Shown here: one piece after another, positions 17,336 through 26,195 of the stretch
How positions within the stretch are numbered: position 1 is the stretch's first letter
Layout: every line of letters starts with the position of its first letter
Source: an uncultured bacterium
GTDB lineage: Bacteria; Planctomycetota; Phycisphaerae; Phycisphaerales; UBA1924
NCBI GenBank assembly: GCA_903834785.1
Contig: CAILKP010000026.1
Location: 62,001-126,000, forward strand
DNA length: 64,000 nucleotides
Reading direction: 5' to 3'
Translations under genes and position numbers: made by a program
Notes under the pieces: model-generated
What the model was told of the DNA's origin: nothing
Seen by the model: only the letters and a program-made list of their open reading frames with translations
Databases searched by the model: none

Positions 17336-18784
17336 TCAGCTCGCCGCGATGGAGCTCTTGCCCGCAATCCAACCCGCCAGGTCAGCCGAGACGCCGGCAC
17401 CCCGCTGGGCCCGTGCCGCCGCGGCCGGATCAAAAGGGGTCGCACTTCGGGTCCCGGCGGCATCCGGCGTTGTGGCCTCGCCACTCCCGCCCGCGGCATC
17501 AGAGACCGTGTACGTGCGCTCAACGCTCGGGGCAATGCCGCACAGCAGGGCGTGGGTAATCGTCCCCGCCTCGGCCGCCAGCTTGGGCATCGCGTTGGGC
17601 TTGCTTGGGTCGGTGCCGATGAGCTCGACTTCCATCCCGCTGCGCACCAGCGACTCCGGAGCCTCGGTCACGTCGATGGTGATCTGGTCCATGCTCACGC
17701 GGCCCACCACCGGCACCCACACGCTGGCGGCATCCGCCGCGGTGGAGGTATCGCCGACCTTGGGGTACATCCGCCCGGTCAGCCGCACCACGGCCCGGTT
17801 GCCCAGCGTCAGCGGGTATCCGCCGGCGTAGCCCACGGGAATGATCGCGATGCGCGAGGGCCGGCGGGCGTGCCACGTGCGGTTGTAGCCCACGGGCCAG
17901 CCGGTCGGAATCGTCTCTGTGTGCACAATCGGTGCCAGCCACCGCACGGCGTGCCGCAGCTGCCCGGCCAGGTCACCAAACTCCGGCGCGGGGTTGCTCG
18001 CCAGGTCGCCGGAGCCGAAGCCGTACAGCCCCTGGCCCACACGCACCATCGTCGCGTGCAGCGAGCTGGAACGGAACGTGGCCGCGGTGTTGGCCGCGTG
18101 CACCACCACCGGCGGTGCACCCTTGCGGGCCAGCTCCATCAGCGTCGGCTTGACGTTGTCAATCAGCGAGCGGAAGACCCTGGCCTGCTCGCGGGTAAAG
18201 GCCTCGTCATTGCCGGGTGATGAGAAGTGCGTCATCAGCCCCGTCAGCCGCAGGCGGTTGCTCGCCGCGGCAAAGCGCACGATCTCCGCCGCCGCCTCCG
18301 GCAGGCTGCCGCCGCGAGACATGCCCGAGTCAACCTGCACATGCACCGGCAACTGCACACCCAGGCGCGAGCAGAAGCTCGACAGCTCGGTGGCATGCTC
18401 CAGACTGTGCAGCACCACATGCAGCCGGCCGGCCACGGTCAGGCGGAAGAGCGGGTCCGACCGGTCAATGCCCGTCACGGGCATCAGCACCAGCACGGGG
18501 GACTTGATCGGCAGGTCCACCAGCGCGCGGGCTTCATCCAGCGAGTACACGGCCAGCAGATCCACGCCGCACTGGGCCAGCTTGCGGGCCAGCCGCCCGG
18601 CACCCATGCCGTAGGCGTCCTGCTTAATGACCGCGCAGATCTGGGTTTTCCCGAGGTTGCCGGCGGGGGAGCCCGCAGCCGCGGCACCGGGTGCGGCATT
18701 GCTCGGCACGGCGGTGGCCAGGCGAATGAGCCGGAGGTTGTGCTCGACGGCGGAAAGATCGATTGCCAGGCGGGACGTCGGCAC
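17336..18784 (-). CDS. alr: Alanine racemase
   Basis: 482 residues against about 360-390 for the family. The PLP lysine is Lys54 in VIKQDAYGMG. HVQVDSGMSR and MTHFSSPG are conserved, and GYNRTW...IIPVGYAGGYP supplies the opposing catalytic Tyr. The enzyme makes D-alanine for peptidoglycan. GTG at 18784 is preferred: GGAG lies 7 bases upstream and the family N-terminus SRLAIDLSAVEHNL begins immediately. Two additions are odd: a Pro/Ala/Gly insert at about 27-44 and a C-terminal tail of about 60 residues (GGSGEATTPDAAG...). Met at 18898 is an alternative start. Confidence 0.92.
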   Translation of the reverse strand: MPTSRLAIDLSAVEHNLRLIRLATAVPSNAAPGAAAAGSPAGNLGKTQICAVIKQDAYGMGAGRLARKLAQCGVDLLAVYSLDEARALVDLPIKSPVLVLMPVTGIDRSDPLFRLTVAGRLHVVLHSLEHATELSSFCSRLGVQLPVHVQVDSGMSRGGSLPEAAAEIVRFAAASNRLRLTGLMTHFSSPGNDEAFTREQARVFRSLIDNVKPTLMELARKGAPPVVVHAANTAATFRSSSLHATMVRVGQGLYGFGSGDLASNPAPEFGDLAGQLRHAVRWLAPIVHTETIPTGWPVGYNRTWHARRPSRIAIIPVGYAGGYPLTLGNRAVVRLTGRMYPKVGDTSTAADAASVWVPVVGRVSMDQITIDVTEAPESLVRSGMEVELIGTDPSKPNAMPKLAAEAGTITHALLCGIAPSVERTYTVSDAAGGSGEATTPDAAGTRSATPFDPAAAARAQRGAGVSADLAGWIAGKSSIAAS

Positions 18785-19145
18785 GGGGAAGCTCCATCTT
18801 CTCAGGCCCGGTGGGCGGGCCTCTTCTTGCCCCAATGCCGCCCGGCAGGGCAACGCACAGGGCAGGCCAGTTATTGCCAACTTGCCTCGGGCCGCCATCC
18901 ATGGCGACGCCGCCGGTTGTATCGAACCGATGCCCATTCTACGATGAGCAAAGGCCAAGCGACGGTCCGGGAGGCATTTACGCCCAACCGACCCGTGCCG
19001 CGGCAGCCTGGCAACAGCGAAACCGACGGCTCGGAATGCCTGAAGACTCGCTGTTCGGATCGTTGTCTGTCCCCGTTTCGGCCTGAATTTGCCACCATTT
19101 GCCCTCGGCAGCGGCGGCGTCCGGCCTCCCTCTTCCTGTTTCAAC

Positions 19146-20675
19146 ATGACCTCCATGAACCCCTCGTCCTCTCCTTCCGACCCCTCCCACGCCTCCGCCG
19201 CTCCCACCGCTTCGGCCCCCGCTTCCGATGCCGCAGCCAAGGCCCCCGGGGCCGAGCACTCCGCCGGTCGGCCGGGCCACACCCACGCCGCCGGCCACGC
19301 CGCGATGATCGAGGGCCTCTCCAAGGACGTCAAGGACGACATCTTCTCCGGCCTGACCTTCGCCTCCTTGGGCGTGCGCGACTCGGTGCTCAAATCCCTG
19401 GATGCCATGGGCTTCTCCAAGCCCACCAAGATCCAGGCCGGGCTCATCCCCGCCGTGCTGGCCGGCAAGGACGTCATCGGCCAGGCCAAGACCGGCACCG
19501 GCAAGACCGCCGCCTTCGGCCTGCCCGTGCTCTGCAAGCTGACCAAGGAGCAGGCCTGCGGCGCGCTGATTCTGGTGCCCACGCGCGAGCTCTGCCTGCA
19601 GGTGGCGGCCGAACTCAACGAACTCGGCCAGTTCACCCCCATCCGCGCCATCGCCGTCTACGGCGGCGACCGCATCCAGACGCAGGTCGACCAGCTCAAG
19701 AAGGGCCCGCAGATCATCGTCTCGACCCCCGGCCGCCTCATGGACATGGTCGAGCGCGGGCACATCTCACTGAAGAACGTCAAGTTCGCGATCCTCGACG
19801 AAGTCGATCGCATGCTGGACATCGGCTTCCGCGACGACATTCGCCGCATCTTCGGCAAGTGCCCGCCCCCGGGCGAGCGCCAGACCGTCTTCGTCTCGGC
19901 CACCATGACCCCCGAGGTCGAGCGCCTGGCCCGCAGCCACAGCAAGGATGCCGAGAAGATCGTCGCCGTCACCGCCGGTGCGCTGACGACCGCGCTGGTC
20001 AAGCAGTTCTACCTGCCCGTGCAGCCCTGGGACAAGAAGAAGCTGCTGGCCCACCTGCTGACCCACGAAGAGCCCGCCGTCACGCTGGTCTTCTGCCGCA
20101 TGAAGCGGACGGTTGATGATGTCTGCAAGTACCTCCAGGCCAAGAAGCTCGAGGTCCACGCGATTCACGGCGACATGTACCAGCGCAAGCGCAACAAGGT
20201 CATCGAGCAGCTGCAAAGCGGCGACCTCAAGGTGCTCATCGCCAGCGACCTGGCCAGCCGCGGCCTGGATGTCGAGGGCATCAGCCACGTGATCAACTAC
20301 GACCTGCCCGATGACCCGGAGGTCTACGTCCACCGCATCGGCCGCACCGCCCGCATCGGCCGCGAGGGCGTGGCCTGGAGCTTCTGCACGCCCGAGCAGG
20401 GCGAGCTGCTGACGAGCATCGAGATGCTCATCAACACCGAGATCCCCAAGCTCGAGTACCCCGACTTCGTGCCCACCCCGCCGCCCCGCGGCGTGCCCGC
20501 AGGCCCCGGCGGCGGCCCCGAGGTCAAAAAGCCCGAGCCGGTCAACCGCATCGCCGCAACCATGGCCCCGCCCGTGCCGGCCGCCAGCACCGTGGACCCC
20601 AGCAAGTTCCCCGGCGGCATCGTGCCCAGCAAACTCCCCGCCAAGCGCATGTTCGGCCGCGTGAAGGGCCGCTGA
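19146..20675 (+). CDS. DEAD-box RNA helicase (DEVD variant)
   Basis: 509 residues from ATG 19146. A low-complexity Ser/Ala/Pro tail (1-55) precedes the core: Q-motif region (GFSKPTKIQAGLIPAVLAGKDV), AKTGTGKT (motif I), PTRELCLQV (Ia), TPGRL (Ib), DEVD instead of DEAD in motif II, SATMTPEV (III), ASRGLDVEG (V) and HRIGRTARIGREG (VI). A Pro-rich tail follows. It is expected to remodel RNA in ribosome assembly or mRNA decay. It diverges from alr. Confidence 0.92.
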   Translation: MTSMNPSSSPSDPSHASAAPTASAPASDAAAKAPGAEHSAGRPGHTHAAGHAAMIEGLSKDVKDDIFSGLTFASLGVRDSVLKSLDAMGFSKPTKIQAGLIPAVLAGKDVIGQAKTGTGKTAAFGLPVLCKLTKEQACGALILVPTRELCLQVAAELNELGQFTPIRAIAVYGGDRIQTQVDQLKKGPQIIVSTPGRLMDMVERGHISLKNVKFAILDEVDRMLDIGFRDDIRRIFGKCPPPGERQTVFVSATMTPEVERLARSHSKDAEKIVAVTAGALTTALVKQFYLPVQPWDKKKLLAHLLTHEEPAVTLVFCRMKRTVDDVCKYLQAKKLEVHAIHGDMYQRKRNKVIEQLQSGDLKVLIASDLASRGLDVEGISHVINYDLPDDPEVYVHRIGRTARIGREGVAWSFCTPEQGELLTSIEMLINTEIPKLEYPDFVPTPPPRGVPAGPGGGPEVKKPEPVNRIAATMAPPVPAASTVDPSKFPGGIVPSKLPAKRMFGRVKGR

Positions 20676-20692
20676 TCGCCGCGGTGCCGCCT

Positions 20693-21135
20693 CCATAAGA
20701 GCCCGAGCGGAAGCGAAGGGACGGTGACCCACGCGCCCGTCGGCCAATCACGCGTCTCGCACGAAGGTGCCTGGCCCCGTGCCACAACTCTCGCCGGTTC
20801 CTCCGGCGAGGGTTGTGCGGTGCAACCCAGAGCCTCCTCCCGACACAAGCCCCGCCTCCATAAGAACCCCAGGCCGGCAGGGCGTGGGCCCACCAGGCAC
20901 GCGCCACCTCCCTGCCCGCGATCACTTCCGCCGGCGCATCCACACCCACCACCCCCTGCCTCCCGGCAGGGGCTCTTATCCCTCTTCTGCCTTCCCCTCG
21001 CGACCGGGCACTCGTGACTTCCCTCCCCGCCTTCATCCTGCCCATCCTGTTCATCCATGTTCCCGCCTTCCTCTTCCCGCCTTTCTCCGGTCCTCTGGTC
21101 CTCTGCGTGAGCCCTCTTCCGCCTCCCCCTCGCGA
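20693..21135. repeat. Intergenic repeat cluster
   Basis: The region between the helicase and the GNAT gene is almost entirely repeats. It contains a GAGCCCGAGCGGAAGCG element (20695-20728), a REP-like hairpin (20779-20822), a CATCCTG..CATCCATGTTCC module (21033-21064) and a full CTTTCTCCGG..CTCTGCGTGAGCC module (21081-21113), then GCGACTCCC. No gene is seen. Confidence 0.75.
20779..20822. repeat. REP-like hairpin, family CCACAACC, copy 2
   Basis: GTGCCACAACTCTCGCCGG-TTCCT-CCGGCGAGGGTTGTGC. Compared with copy 1, the stem changes CTTGCCGG/CCGGCAAG to CTCGCCGG/CCGGCGAG, a compensated substitution. It lies about 100 bases after the helicase stop. Confidence 0.8.
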
Positions 21136-21200
21136 CTCCCCCTCTTCCGCTGGCGCAGTAGAACTGTTCGCGGGTGATCTTCCCGCCGCGGACGGTGCAG

Positions 21201-21785
21201 ATGCCAAGCTCAACAACATCAACAGGCGGTGCCGATCACGCGGTACACTCTCCTGTGTCCGGCAACAGTTCGCCACAACCCGTTGAGCTCTCCCTGCGGC
21301 AGGTGACCTGGGACGATGTCCCACTGATGTACGAGATCGGGATCGATCCGGCCTCATGCGAAATGGCCGGCGTCAAGCCGCGCACGCGCGAGGCCTTCAT
21401 CGAGCGCTGGAAGGCCATCTTTCAGGACCCAGCCGTCAGCACCCGCATCATCGAGATCATCACCCGCGATTCATCCGGCACGGAGCTCGCACGCGAGTTC
21501 GCCGGCAGCATCTCCGTCTTCCAGGCACCCGGTGAGGATCGCGACAGCATCGGCTACTGGATCGCCCGTTCCCATTGGGGTATGGGCATCGCCTCGCGCG
21601 CTCTGGCGCTCTTCCTGGCCCAGGAGCCGCGGCGGCCGCTCTACGCAACCGCGGCAACAACCAACGCCGCCTCCCTCCGCGTGCTGGATCGCAACGGCTT
21701 CAAGCTGGTACGGACGTACCTCTGCGAGGAGACGGACCGGTACTTGGCCCGGGAGGTTGCCGAGTTTGTGCTGGATGCACCGTAA
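21201..21785 (+). CDS. GNAT family N-acetyltransferase (RimJ/RimL type)
   Basis: 194 residues from ATG 21201. SLRQVTWDDVPLMYEIGIDP is the usual GNAT beta1-alpha1; GYWIARSHWGMGIASRALALFL is the acetyl-CoA-binding motif A region (Q/RxxGxG/A type); NAASLRVLDRNGFKLVRTY is motif B. The family acetylates ribosomal protein N-termini, antibiotics or small molecules; the substrate is not predictable. It lies alone after a repeat cluster. Confidence 0.85.
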   Translation: MPSSTTSTGGADHAVHSPVSGNSSPQPVELSLRQVTWDDVPLMYEIGIDPASCEMAGVKPRTREAFIERWKAIFQDPAVSTRIIEIITRDSSGTELAREFAGSISVFQAPGEDRDSIGYWIARSHWGMGIASRALALFLAQEPRRPLYATAATTNAASLRVLDRNGFKLVRTYLCEETDRYLAREVAEFVLDAP

Positions 21786-21846
21786 CCTAGACCTGGCTGG
21801 TCGCCATTCCAGAAACACCGGCCAGTAGAGTGCGGAGTTGGAACCC

Positions 21847-22260
21847 TCAGCCAGTTTGCCGCGGGGCTTTGTCTGGCGGATGTGCCCGCGGCATCCGCCC
21901 GGCGATGATCGCCTCGGTTGCTTTCACAACGATCTTCCGCAGCGTCGCGCCGCCGATGTGGCCGCAGTACGGATGCAGCTTGCTGCGGTCCCGCACCAGC
22001 AGGATCCAGTCAGTCACCGCCCAGCACGGTTTGGTCAACCCCGTGGTGCACGGGCGATTCTGCTGCGCGTTCGGCATCGGGACGTGACTGGCGTCAGGCC
22101 GCGGCACCGACGAACTGATCGCCACGCACAGTACAGGTGCGGCCGGATCCTTCAGCTTTGATGGCGGCTGGATCACGATCACCGCGTGCGGTGCAGCGAT
22201 CGTCCCGTGCAGCGGCGGGCAGTCCATAACCCAGTAAATCGCACCCTGCCTGAGCAACAC
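21847..22260 (-). CDS. MazF/PemK-like toxin
   Basis: 137 residues. GAIYWVMDCPP at the N-terminus, HAVIVIQPPSKLKDP..PVLCVAISSS, HVPMPN and the C-terminal TGLTKPCWAVTDWILLV..........CGHIGGATLRKIV follow the MazF/PemK (PemK-like) fold, whose members are mRNA-cleaving type II toxins. The spacing suits a divergent PemK-like subfamily. It is preceded 20 bases upstream by a same-strand gene for a small basic protein, the likely antitoxin. Confidence 0.7.
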   Translation of the reverse strand: MLLRQGAIYWVMDCPPLHGTIAAPHAVIVIQPPSKLKDPAAPVLCVAISSSVPRPDASHVPMPNAQQNRPCTTGLTKPCWAVTDWILLVRDRSKLHPYCGHIGGATLRKIVVKATEAIIAGRMPRAHPPDKAPRQTG

Positions 22261-22280
22261 GCCCCGAGTTTAGCTTGCGC

Positions 22281-22634
22281 TCAGAGGGCAGTGCGGCCGA
22301 TGAGCTTGCGGGTGCTCTTGGCGGCATGGGCTGTCACCTGCTCCCAGTGTTCGGTCAGCCACGCGTTTGCCTGGGAGGTCGTTGCGGGCTTAGTGCCGGC
22401 ACCGCGCTTGGGCTTCTTGGAGGTCTTCGACTTGGTCGCCGCCGCAAGACTCGGCTTCCCGGCGGTCGCCGGTGCTGCCTTGGCCGCCTTGGTCATCGGC
22501 TTCGTCTTCTTCATCGCCACGCCGCGGCGGCTTCTGGCGGCCACGGTCGGCTTGCTCTCACCAGGCGCCTGCGACACCACTGCCGCTGCCGCGGTCGTCC
22601 GCGTCGTGTTGTCCCGGTCGCTTGCTCGGATCAT
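22281..22634 (-). CDS. Lysine/alanine-rich candidate antitoxin
   Basis: 117 residues if started at ATG 22634, where GGGAG sits 9 bases upstream; ATG 22640 and ATG 22514 are alternatives. The middle is a Lys/Ala/Pro-rich, histone H1-like stretch (MKKTKPMTKAAKAAPATAG...KSKTSKKPKRGAG). The last 30 residues (SQANAWLTEHWEQVTAHAAKS) look like an amphipathic helix. Its position directly upstream of the MazF/PemK-like gene suggests it is the antitoxin. It has no recognised MazE, AbrB or RHH DNA-binding domain; the basic region might bind DNA instead. This assignment rests mainly on context. Confidence 0.5.
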   Translation of the reverse strand: MIRASDRDNTTRTTAAAAVVSQAPGESKPTVAARSRRGVAMKKTKPMTKAAKAAPATAGKPSLAAATKSKTSKKPKRGAGTKPATTSQANAWLTEHWEQVTAHAAKSTRKLIGRTAL

Positions 22635-22640
22635 GGCCAT

Positions 22641-23059
22641 CTGCTCCCGCTGCCGCGCTGTGGAAACCTCCGCCCGCAAATCGCTCCACACGGTCACTGA
22701 GTGTATACGCGAGTCGAATCGGCCTGTTCCGCACTGCGCTTCATGCTTCCGGGCAACGTCGCCCCTCGCGGTGATCGGCAGGCCATTGGTGCGTCGGTCC
22801 TGCGCCCCCTCGTCCCCCACCCCCCCGGGGCAACTCCCCCAGCTTATCAATATTCGGATTGTGTGCGGTATTTCGCGCTACTGCTGCGTGGCCCGACCGG
22901 CCGAATACGCTTGTGGCATGCGGGTTGCATGCGGGTCTTGCGCTTCGGGGTCCTCTGGCTCCAACTGCACGCCTCCAGCACCCGGCCTCGCCCGGTCCTC
23001 GCCCTTTCCATTTCTCCCCCGCCCCCTCTTCCCCCCGCTCCGAACCCAGGTGGTTCTCC
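22641..23059. other. Divergent intergenic region between antitoxin and rpoN
   Basis: Around 22845-22880 the sequence becomes AT-richer (TTATCAATATTCGGATTGTG) and could hold divergent promoters, but no clear -35/-10 pair is seen. C-runs occur near 22815 and 23010-23040. No gene is supported. Confidence 0.4.
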
Positions 23060-24694
23060 ATGGCAATGCGATTCGACACAAGTCAGAGCATGCGGCTCGG
23101 CCAGCACATGAAGCTGGCTCCGCACATGATTCAGTCGATGGAGATCCTCCAGATGTCCATGGCCGAGCTCGAGGAGCGCATCGAGCAGGAGCTGGAGTCC
23201 AACGCGACACTGGAAGTCACCGAGCCCGGCGACCCCGAGGCCGCCCTGCTCAGCCGCGATGACGGCCTCCTCGGCCGCGGCACCGATGAGACCCGCCCCA
23301 TGGAAATGGGCTCGGGCAATAACTCCGACGACTTCGAGCGGCTGGAAAGCTACGCCGAGCTCAACCCCGATGCCGCCGAGAACGAGTTCGAGTCCGGCCC
23401 GGCCAGCGAGCATCTCGACCGTCCGGAGCGCAGCGACCGTTACGACGAGCCCTACGAGCGTTCCAGCTCCGGCGATGGCGAGGTCGATGCCAAGAGCGAG
23501 GCGATGGCCAACACCGCTGCCCGCGATGCGACGCCCGTCGAGCAGCTCGCCGAGCAGTGGATGATGGCCGATGTCTCGCCAGAGCTCAAGCCCCTGGGCG
23601 ACTTGCTGATCACCTACATCGAGCAGGACGGCTACATCCGCACCTCGCTGGAGACCATCGCCGACAAGGCCGTGCCCGGCAGCGGCTTCGCTGGCCCCAA
23701 GCCAACGGTCGAGCAGCTTGACCGTGCCATCAAGGCGATGCAGCTGCTCCTCGAGCCCCCCGGCGTCGCCGCACGCAGCGTCAAAGAGTGCCTGCTGCTG
23801 CAGATCGATGCCCGCCAGGCCGACTGGTCCGCCTCACAGGGCAACTCCCGCACCCACGCGGCCGATGCCGAGGCAAGCGAGCCCAACTGGGATCTGCTCC
23901 GCAAGCTCGTTGAGAATCACCTGGAAGACCTGGGCCAGAACCGCCTGCCCAAGGTCGCCGCACGCTGCAATGTCGAGCTCGACGAGCTGCACATCGCCAT
24001 CGGCGTCCTGCGCACGCTCTCACTGGCGCCCGGGCGGCAGCTCATCCGCACCAGCGAGCCCGGCATCGTGCCCGACGCGTACGTCGAGTACGACGCCGAT
24101 GGTGATCGCTACATCGCGTACCTCAACGACCGCTCGCTGCCGAACCTCCGCGTCAACCAGGAATACGCCAAACTCGCCAGCGAACGCGGCACCGACAAGA
24201 CCACCAAGACGTTCCTGAAAACCAACCTCAGCAACGCCCAGTTCCTCATCGAAGCCATCGAGCAGCGCAAACGCACCCTCCTTCGCGTGGTGCAGGCCGT
24301 CGTCGCCGCCCAGCGCGAGTTCTTTGATTTCGGCCCCCAGGCCCTCCGCCCGCTGCCCATGACCAAGGTCGCCGACCAGCTCGGCATCCACGTGGCAACA
24401 GTCTCCCGCGCTGTGGCCGAGAAGCACCTCTCCACACCCCGCGGCATCGTCGCCCTCCGCAAGTTCTTCTCCGGTGGCACCACCGATGCCGAGGGCCAGG
24501 AAGTCTCCTGGGACGCCATCAAGGCCGCCCTTCTGGACATCGTCGAGAACGAGGACAAGAAGAACCCGCTCTCAGATGATGAGCTCGTCGAGGAGCTCAA
24601 GAAACGCGGACTCGAAATCGCCCGCCGCACCGTGGCCAAGTATCGCTCCCAGCTTGAGATCCCCACCGGCCGGCTCCGCAAGCAGCACTCCTGA
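23060..24694 (+). CDS. rpoN: RNA polymerase sigma-54 factor
   Basis: 544 residues from ATG 23060. Region I is rich in Gln/Leu (MKLAPHMIQSMEILQMSMAELEERIEQEL) and binds activator ATPases. An acidic region II (about 60-150) follows, then the core-binding domain, the HTH (MTKVADQLGIHVATVSRAVAEKHLSTPRG) and the RpoN box ARRTVAKYRSQLEIPTGRLRK. It recognises -24/-12 promoters. The family N-terminus fixes the start. Region II is longer and more acidic than in E. coli, with Asp/Glu/Ser-rich sequence. Confidence 0.96.
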   Translation: MAMRFDTSQSMRLGQHMKLAPHMIQSMEILQMSMAELEERIEQELESNATLEVTEPGDPEAALLSRDDGLLGRGTDETRPMEMGSGNNSDDFERLESYAELNPDAAENEFESGPASEHLDRPERSDRYDEPYERSSSGDGEVDAKSEAMANTAARDATPVEQLAEQWMMADVSPELKPLGDLLITYIEQDGYIRTSLETIADKAVPGSGFAGPKPTVEQLDRAIKAMQLLLEPPGVAARSVKECLLLQIDARQADWSASQGNSRTHAADAEASEPNWDLLRKLVENHLEDLGQNRLPKVAARCNVELDELHIAIGVLRTLSLAPGRQLIRTSEPGIVPDAYVEYDADGDRYIAYLNDRSLPNLRVNQEYAKLASERGTDKTTKTFLKTNLSNAQFLIEAIEQRKRTLLRVVQAVVAAQREFFDFGPQALRPLPMTKVADQLGIHVATVSRAVAEKHLSTPRGIVALRKFFSGGTTDAEGQEVSWDAIKAALLDIVENEDKKNPLSDDELVEELKKRGLEIARRTVAKYRSQLEIPTGRLRKQHS

Positions 24695-24748
24695 TCGCTT
24701 CCCGCGGCCGCTCACAGGCGTCCGCCTTCCCGCGCCATCACGGCAGGT

Positions 24749-25156
24749 TCACTGGAACACCCAGCGCGGCAGCTTCAGCGTGTCCATCCCCAGCTTCACC
24801 GCAACAAACGAGCCCGGAATCCGCTCCGGCCCGACCTGCGCCGGCATGCCCGCAACCAGCTGCTCGAGCGAAATGCTCGCCCGCTGACGACCCAGAAAGC
24901 GGCCGGCGAACGAGCCAGGCTCCAGATGCACGTGACGGGCATCACGCCAGATCGTAAAGCACCACCCCCAGTTGCAGATGCCGTGCGCGATGCTCTGCCG
25001 CCGGCGGCACTCGGCACCGGGCAGCTCCCTCTGGCCGGGAAACTTGGCCACAAACCGCTTCCAGGTCTGGCCGGCCAATGTCAGCACCGCACCCAGAACC
25101 ACCAGGTCGGCGGCCACGAGAACCGAGATCAGCAGCACAACATTCCAGCCGGTCAT
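24749..25156 (-). CDS. Hypothetical membrane-anchored protein
   Basis: 135 residues with one N-terminal hydrophobic segment (VVLLISVLVAADLVVLGAVLTLAG, about 5-28), then a soluble domain with RFVAKFPGQ and a Cys/Trp-rich patch (CRRRQSIAHGICNWGWCFTIW). I do not recognise the family. It probably faces the periplasm or stays membrane-bound. It converges with rpoN (gap 54 bases) and follows the PAS-LuxR gene on the same strand. Confidence 0.65.
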   Translation of the reverse strand: MTGWNVVLLISVLVAADLVVLGAVLTLAGQTWKRFVAKFPGQRELPGAECRRRQSIAHGICNWGWCFTIWRDARHVHLEPGSFAGRFLGRQRASISLEQLVAGMPAQVGPERIPGSFVAVKLGMDTLKLPRWVFQ

Positions 25157-25190
25157 GGCGGCAAAGCGTACCAGCCCCGCACGCCGCGGA

Positions 25191-26039
25191 TCACTTCAGC
25201 TCTGTCTGCGAGCTCGGCAGACTCACCCCATCGGTCGGTTCGGCACACTCGTCAGTCAGGGGCTCCGCACCGCCGGCCGGCTCCTCGGTCGCATCCTCGG
25301 TCGCATCGGTGCGCACCAGCCCGAAGTGAATCGCCATCCGCGCCAGCTCCACCCGCGAGGTCGCGCCAAGCTTCTTGCCCAGACTCGCCCGGTGCCACTC
25401 AACGGTTTTCACCGTCCGGTGGATCTTGCGGGCAATCTCCGCCTGGCTGTCACCCATCGCAATCAACCGCAGCACCTCAAGCTCCCTCGATGTGAGCCTC
25501 GACAGCGGCGACAGCTCCGACGTCGACGGGGTCACCAGGTTGTACCGGACCGGGTCCAGCTCAACTTCAACAGCCGCGGCACCGAAGTGGTGCACGCACA
25601 CGGCAATCGGTTGCCCCTGGTGATCAGTCATCTTCAACAGAATCGTCCGCAGCGGCACGCCGGCGATGCTCTCAACAATCAGTGTCGGCCGCCCATCGGC
25701 GGCATCGCCCAACGCCCGCTGAACCAGCGTGAGCCGCTCTGTGCCGGCCGGTGGCGTCATCGTGTCGACCATGCTCCGGCCGATGAACTCGCCAGCAGGG
25801 CGGCGGATGTGCGCCTCCATCGCCGGGCTCATATACAAATAGATTCCGTCGGCATTGACCGCGGTGACACAAAGGCGGCCGGAGGTCACCAGCGCATCGA
25901 CGACGCCATCGATACCCGGCCCGAGCCGTAACCGGCACGGCGTGGCACCACCGGCGCAAACGGGTGCAGAGCCCCCGCCCAAAGCCACATCGACATCGAC
26001 TTTCACAACCGCGGCGTTTGAATCGTTGCATTGCTGCAT
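25191..26039 (-). CDS. PAS domain-LuxR-type transcriptional regulator
   Basis: 282 residues. A PAS-like sensor spans about 50-165 (AVNADGIYLYMSPAMEAHIRRPAGEFIGRSMVDTM). The C-terminal LuxR/GerE HTH is clear (SRLTSRELEVLRLIAMGDSQAEIARKIHRTVKTVEWHRASLGKKLG, about 181-225). A Glu/Thr-rich tail follows. It is probably a DNA-binding regulator sensing a small ligand or redox state. A perfect inverted repeat lies about 95 bases upstream of its start and may be an autoregulatory site. Confidence 0.85.
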   Translation of the reverse strand: MQQCNDSNAAVVKVDVDVALGGGSAPVCAGGATPCRLRLGPGIDGVVDALVTSGRLCVTAVNADGIYLYMSPAMEAHIRRPAGEFIGRSMVDTMTPPAGTERLTLVQRALGDAADGRPTLIVESIAGVPLRTILLKMTDHQGQPIAVCVHHFGAAAVEVELDPVRYNLVTPSTSELSPLSRLTSRELEVLRLIAMGDSQAEIARKIHRTVKTVEWHRASLGKKLGATSRVELARMAIHFGLVRTDATEDATEEPAGGAEPLTDECAEPTDGVSLPSSQTELK

Positions 26040-26134
26040 AGCAGTCCTTGGGGAATCTCCTTAGTCGGCACTCTTTCCAAGAGCGAAGTCTGTGGCTCCT
26101 GATGGACCACTATGCGTAACTGAACGCACTTTCT

Positions 26135-26158
26135 GACAGTTCTTTTCGTCGAACTGTC
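26135..26158. promoter_or_regulatory. Inverted repeat GACAGTTC-N8-GAACTGTC
   Basis: Perfect 8-bp arms in the AT-rich gap between the PAS-LuxR gene and the glycosyltransferase gene. It could be an operator for the PAS-LuxR protein. As a hairpin it could also end the glycosyltransferase transcript, but no T tract follows on the minus strand. Confidence 0.45.
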
Positions 26159-26195
26159 GGAAATTACCTAATCCATAGATGGTATATGCGGATCC

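Noticed and set aside
16091..18220. Rightward 709-codon frame opposite the HEAT-like, TPR and alr genes
   Set aside because: Antisense to three supported genes; Arg/His/Pro-rich shadow translation.
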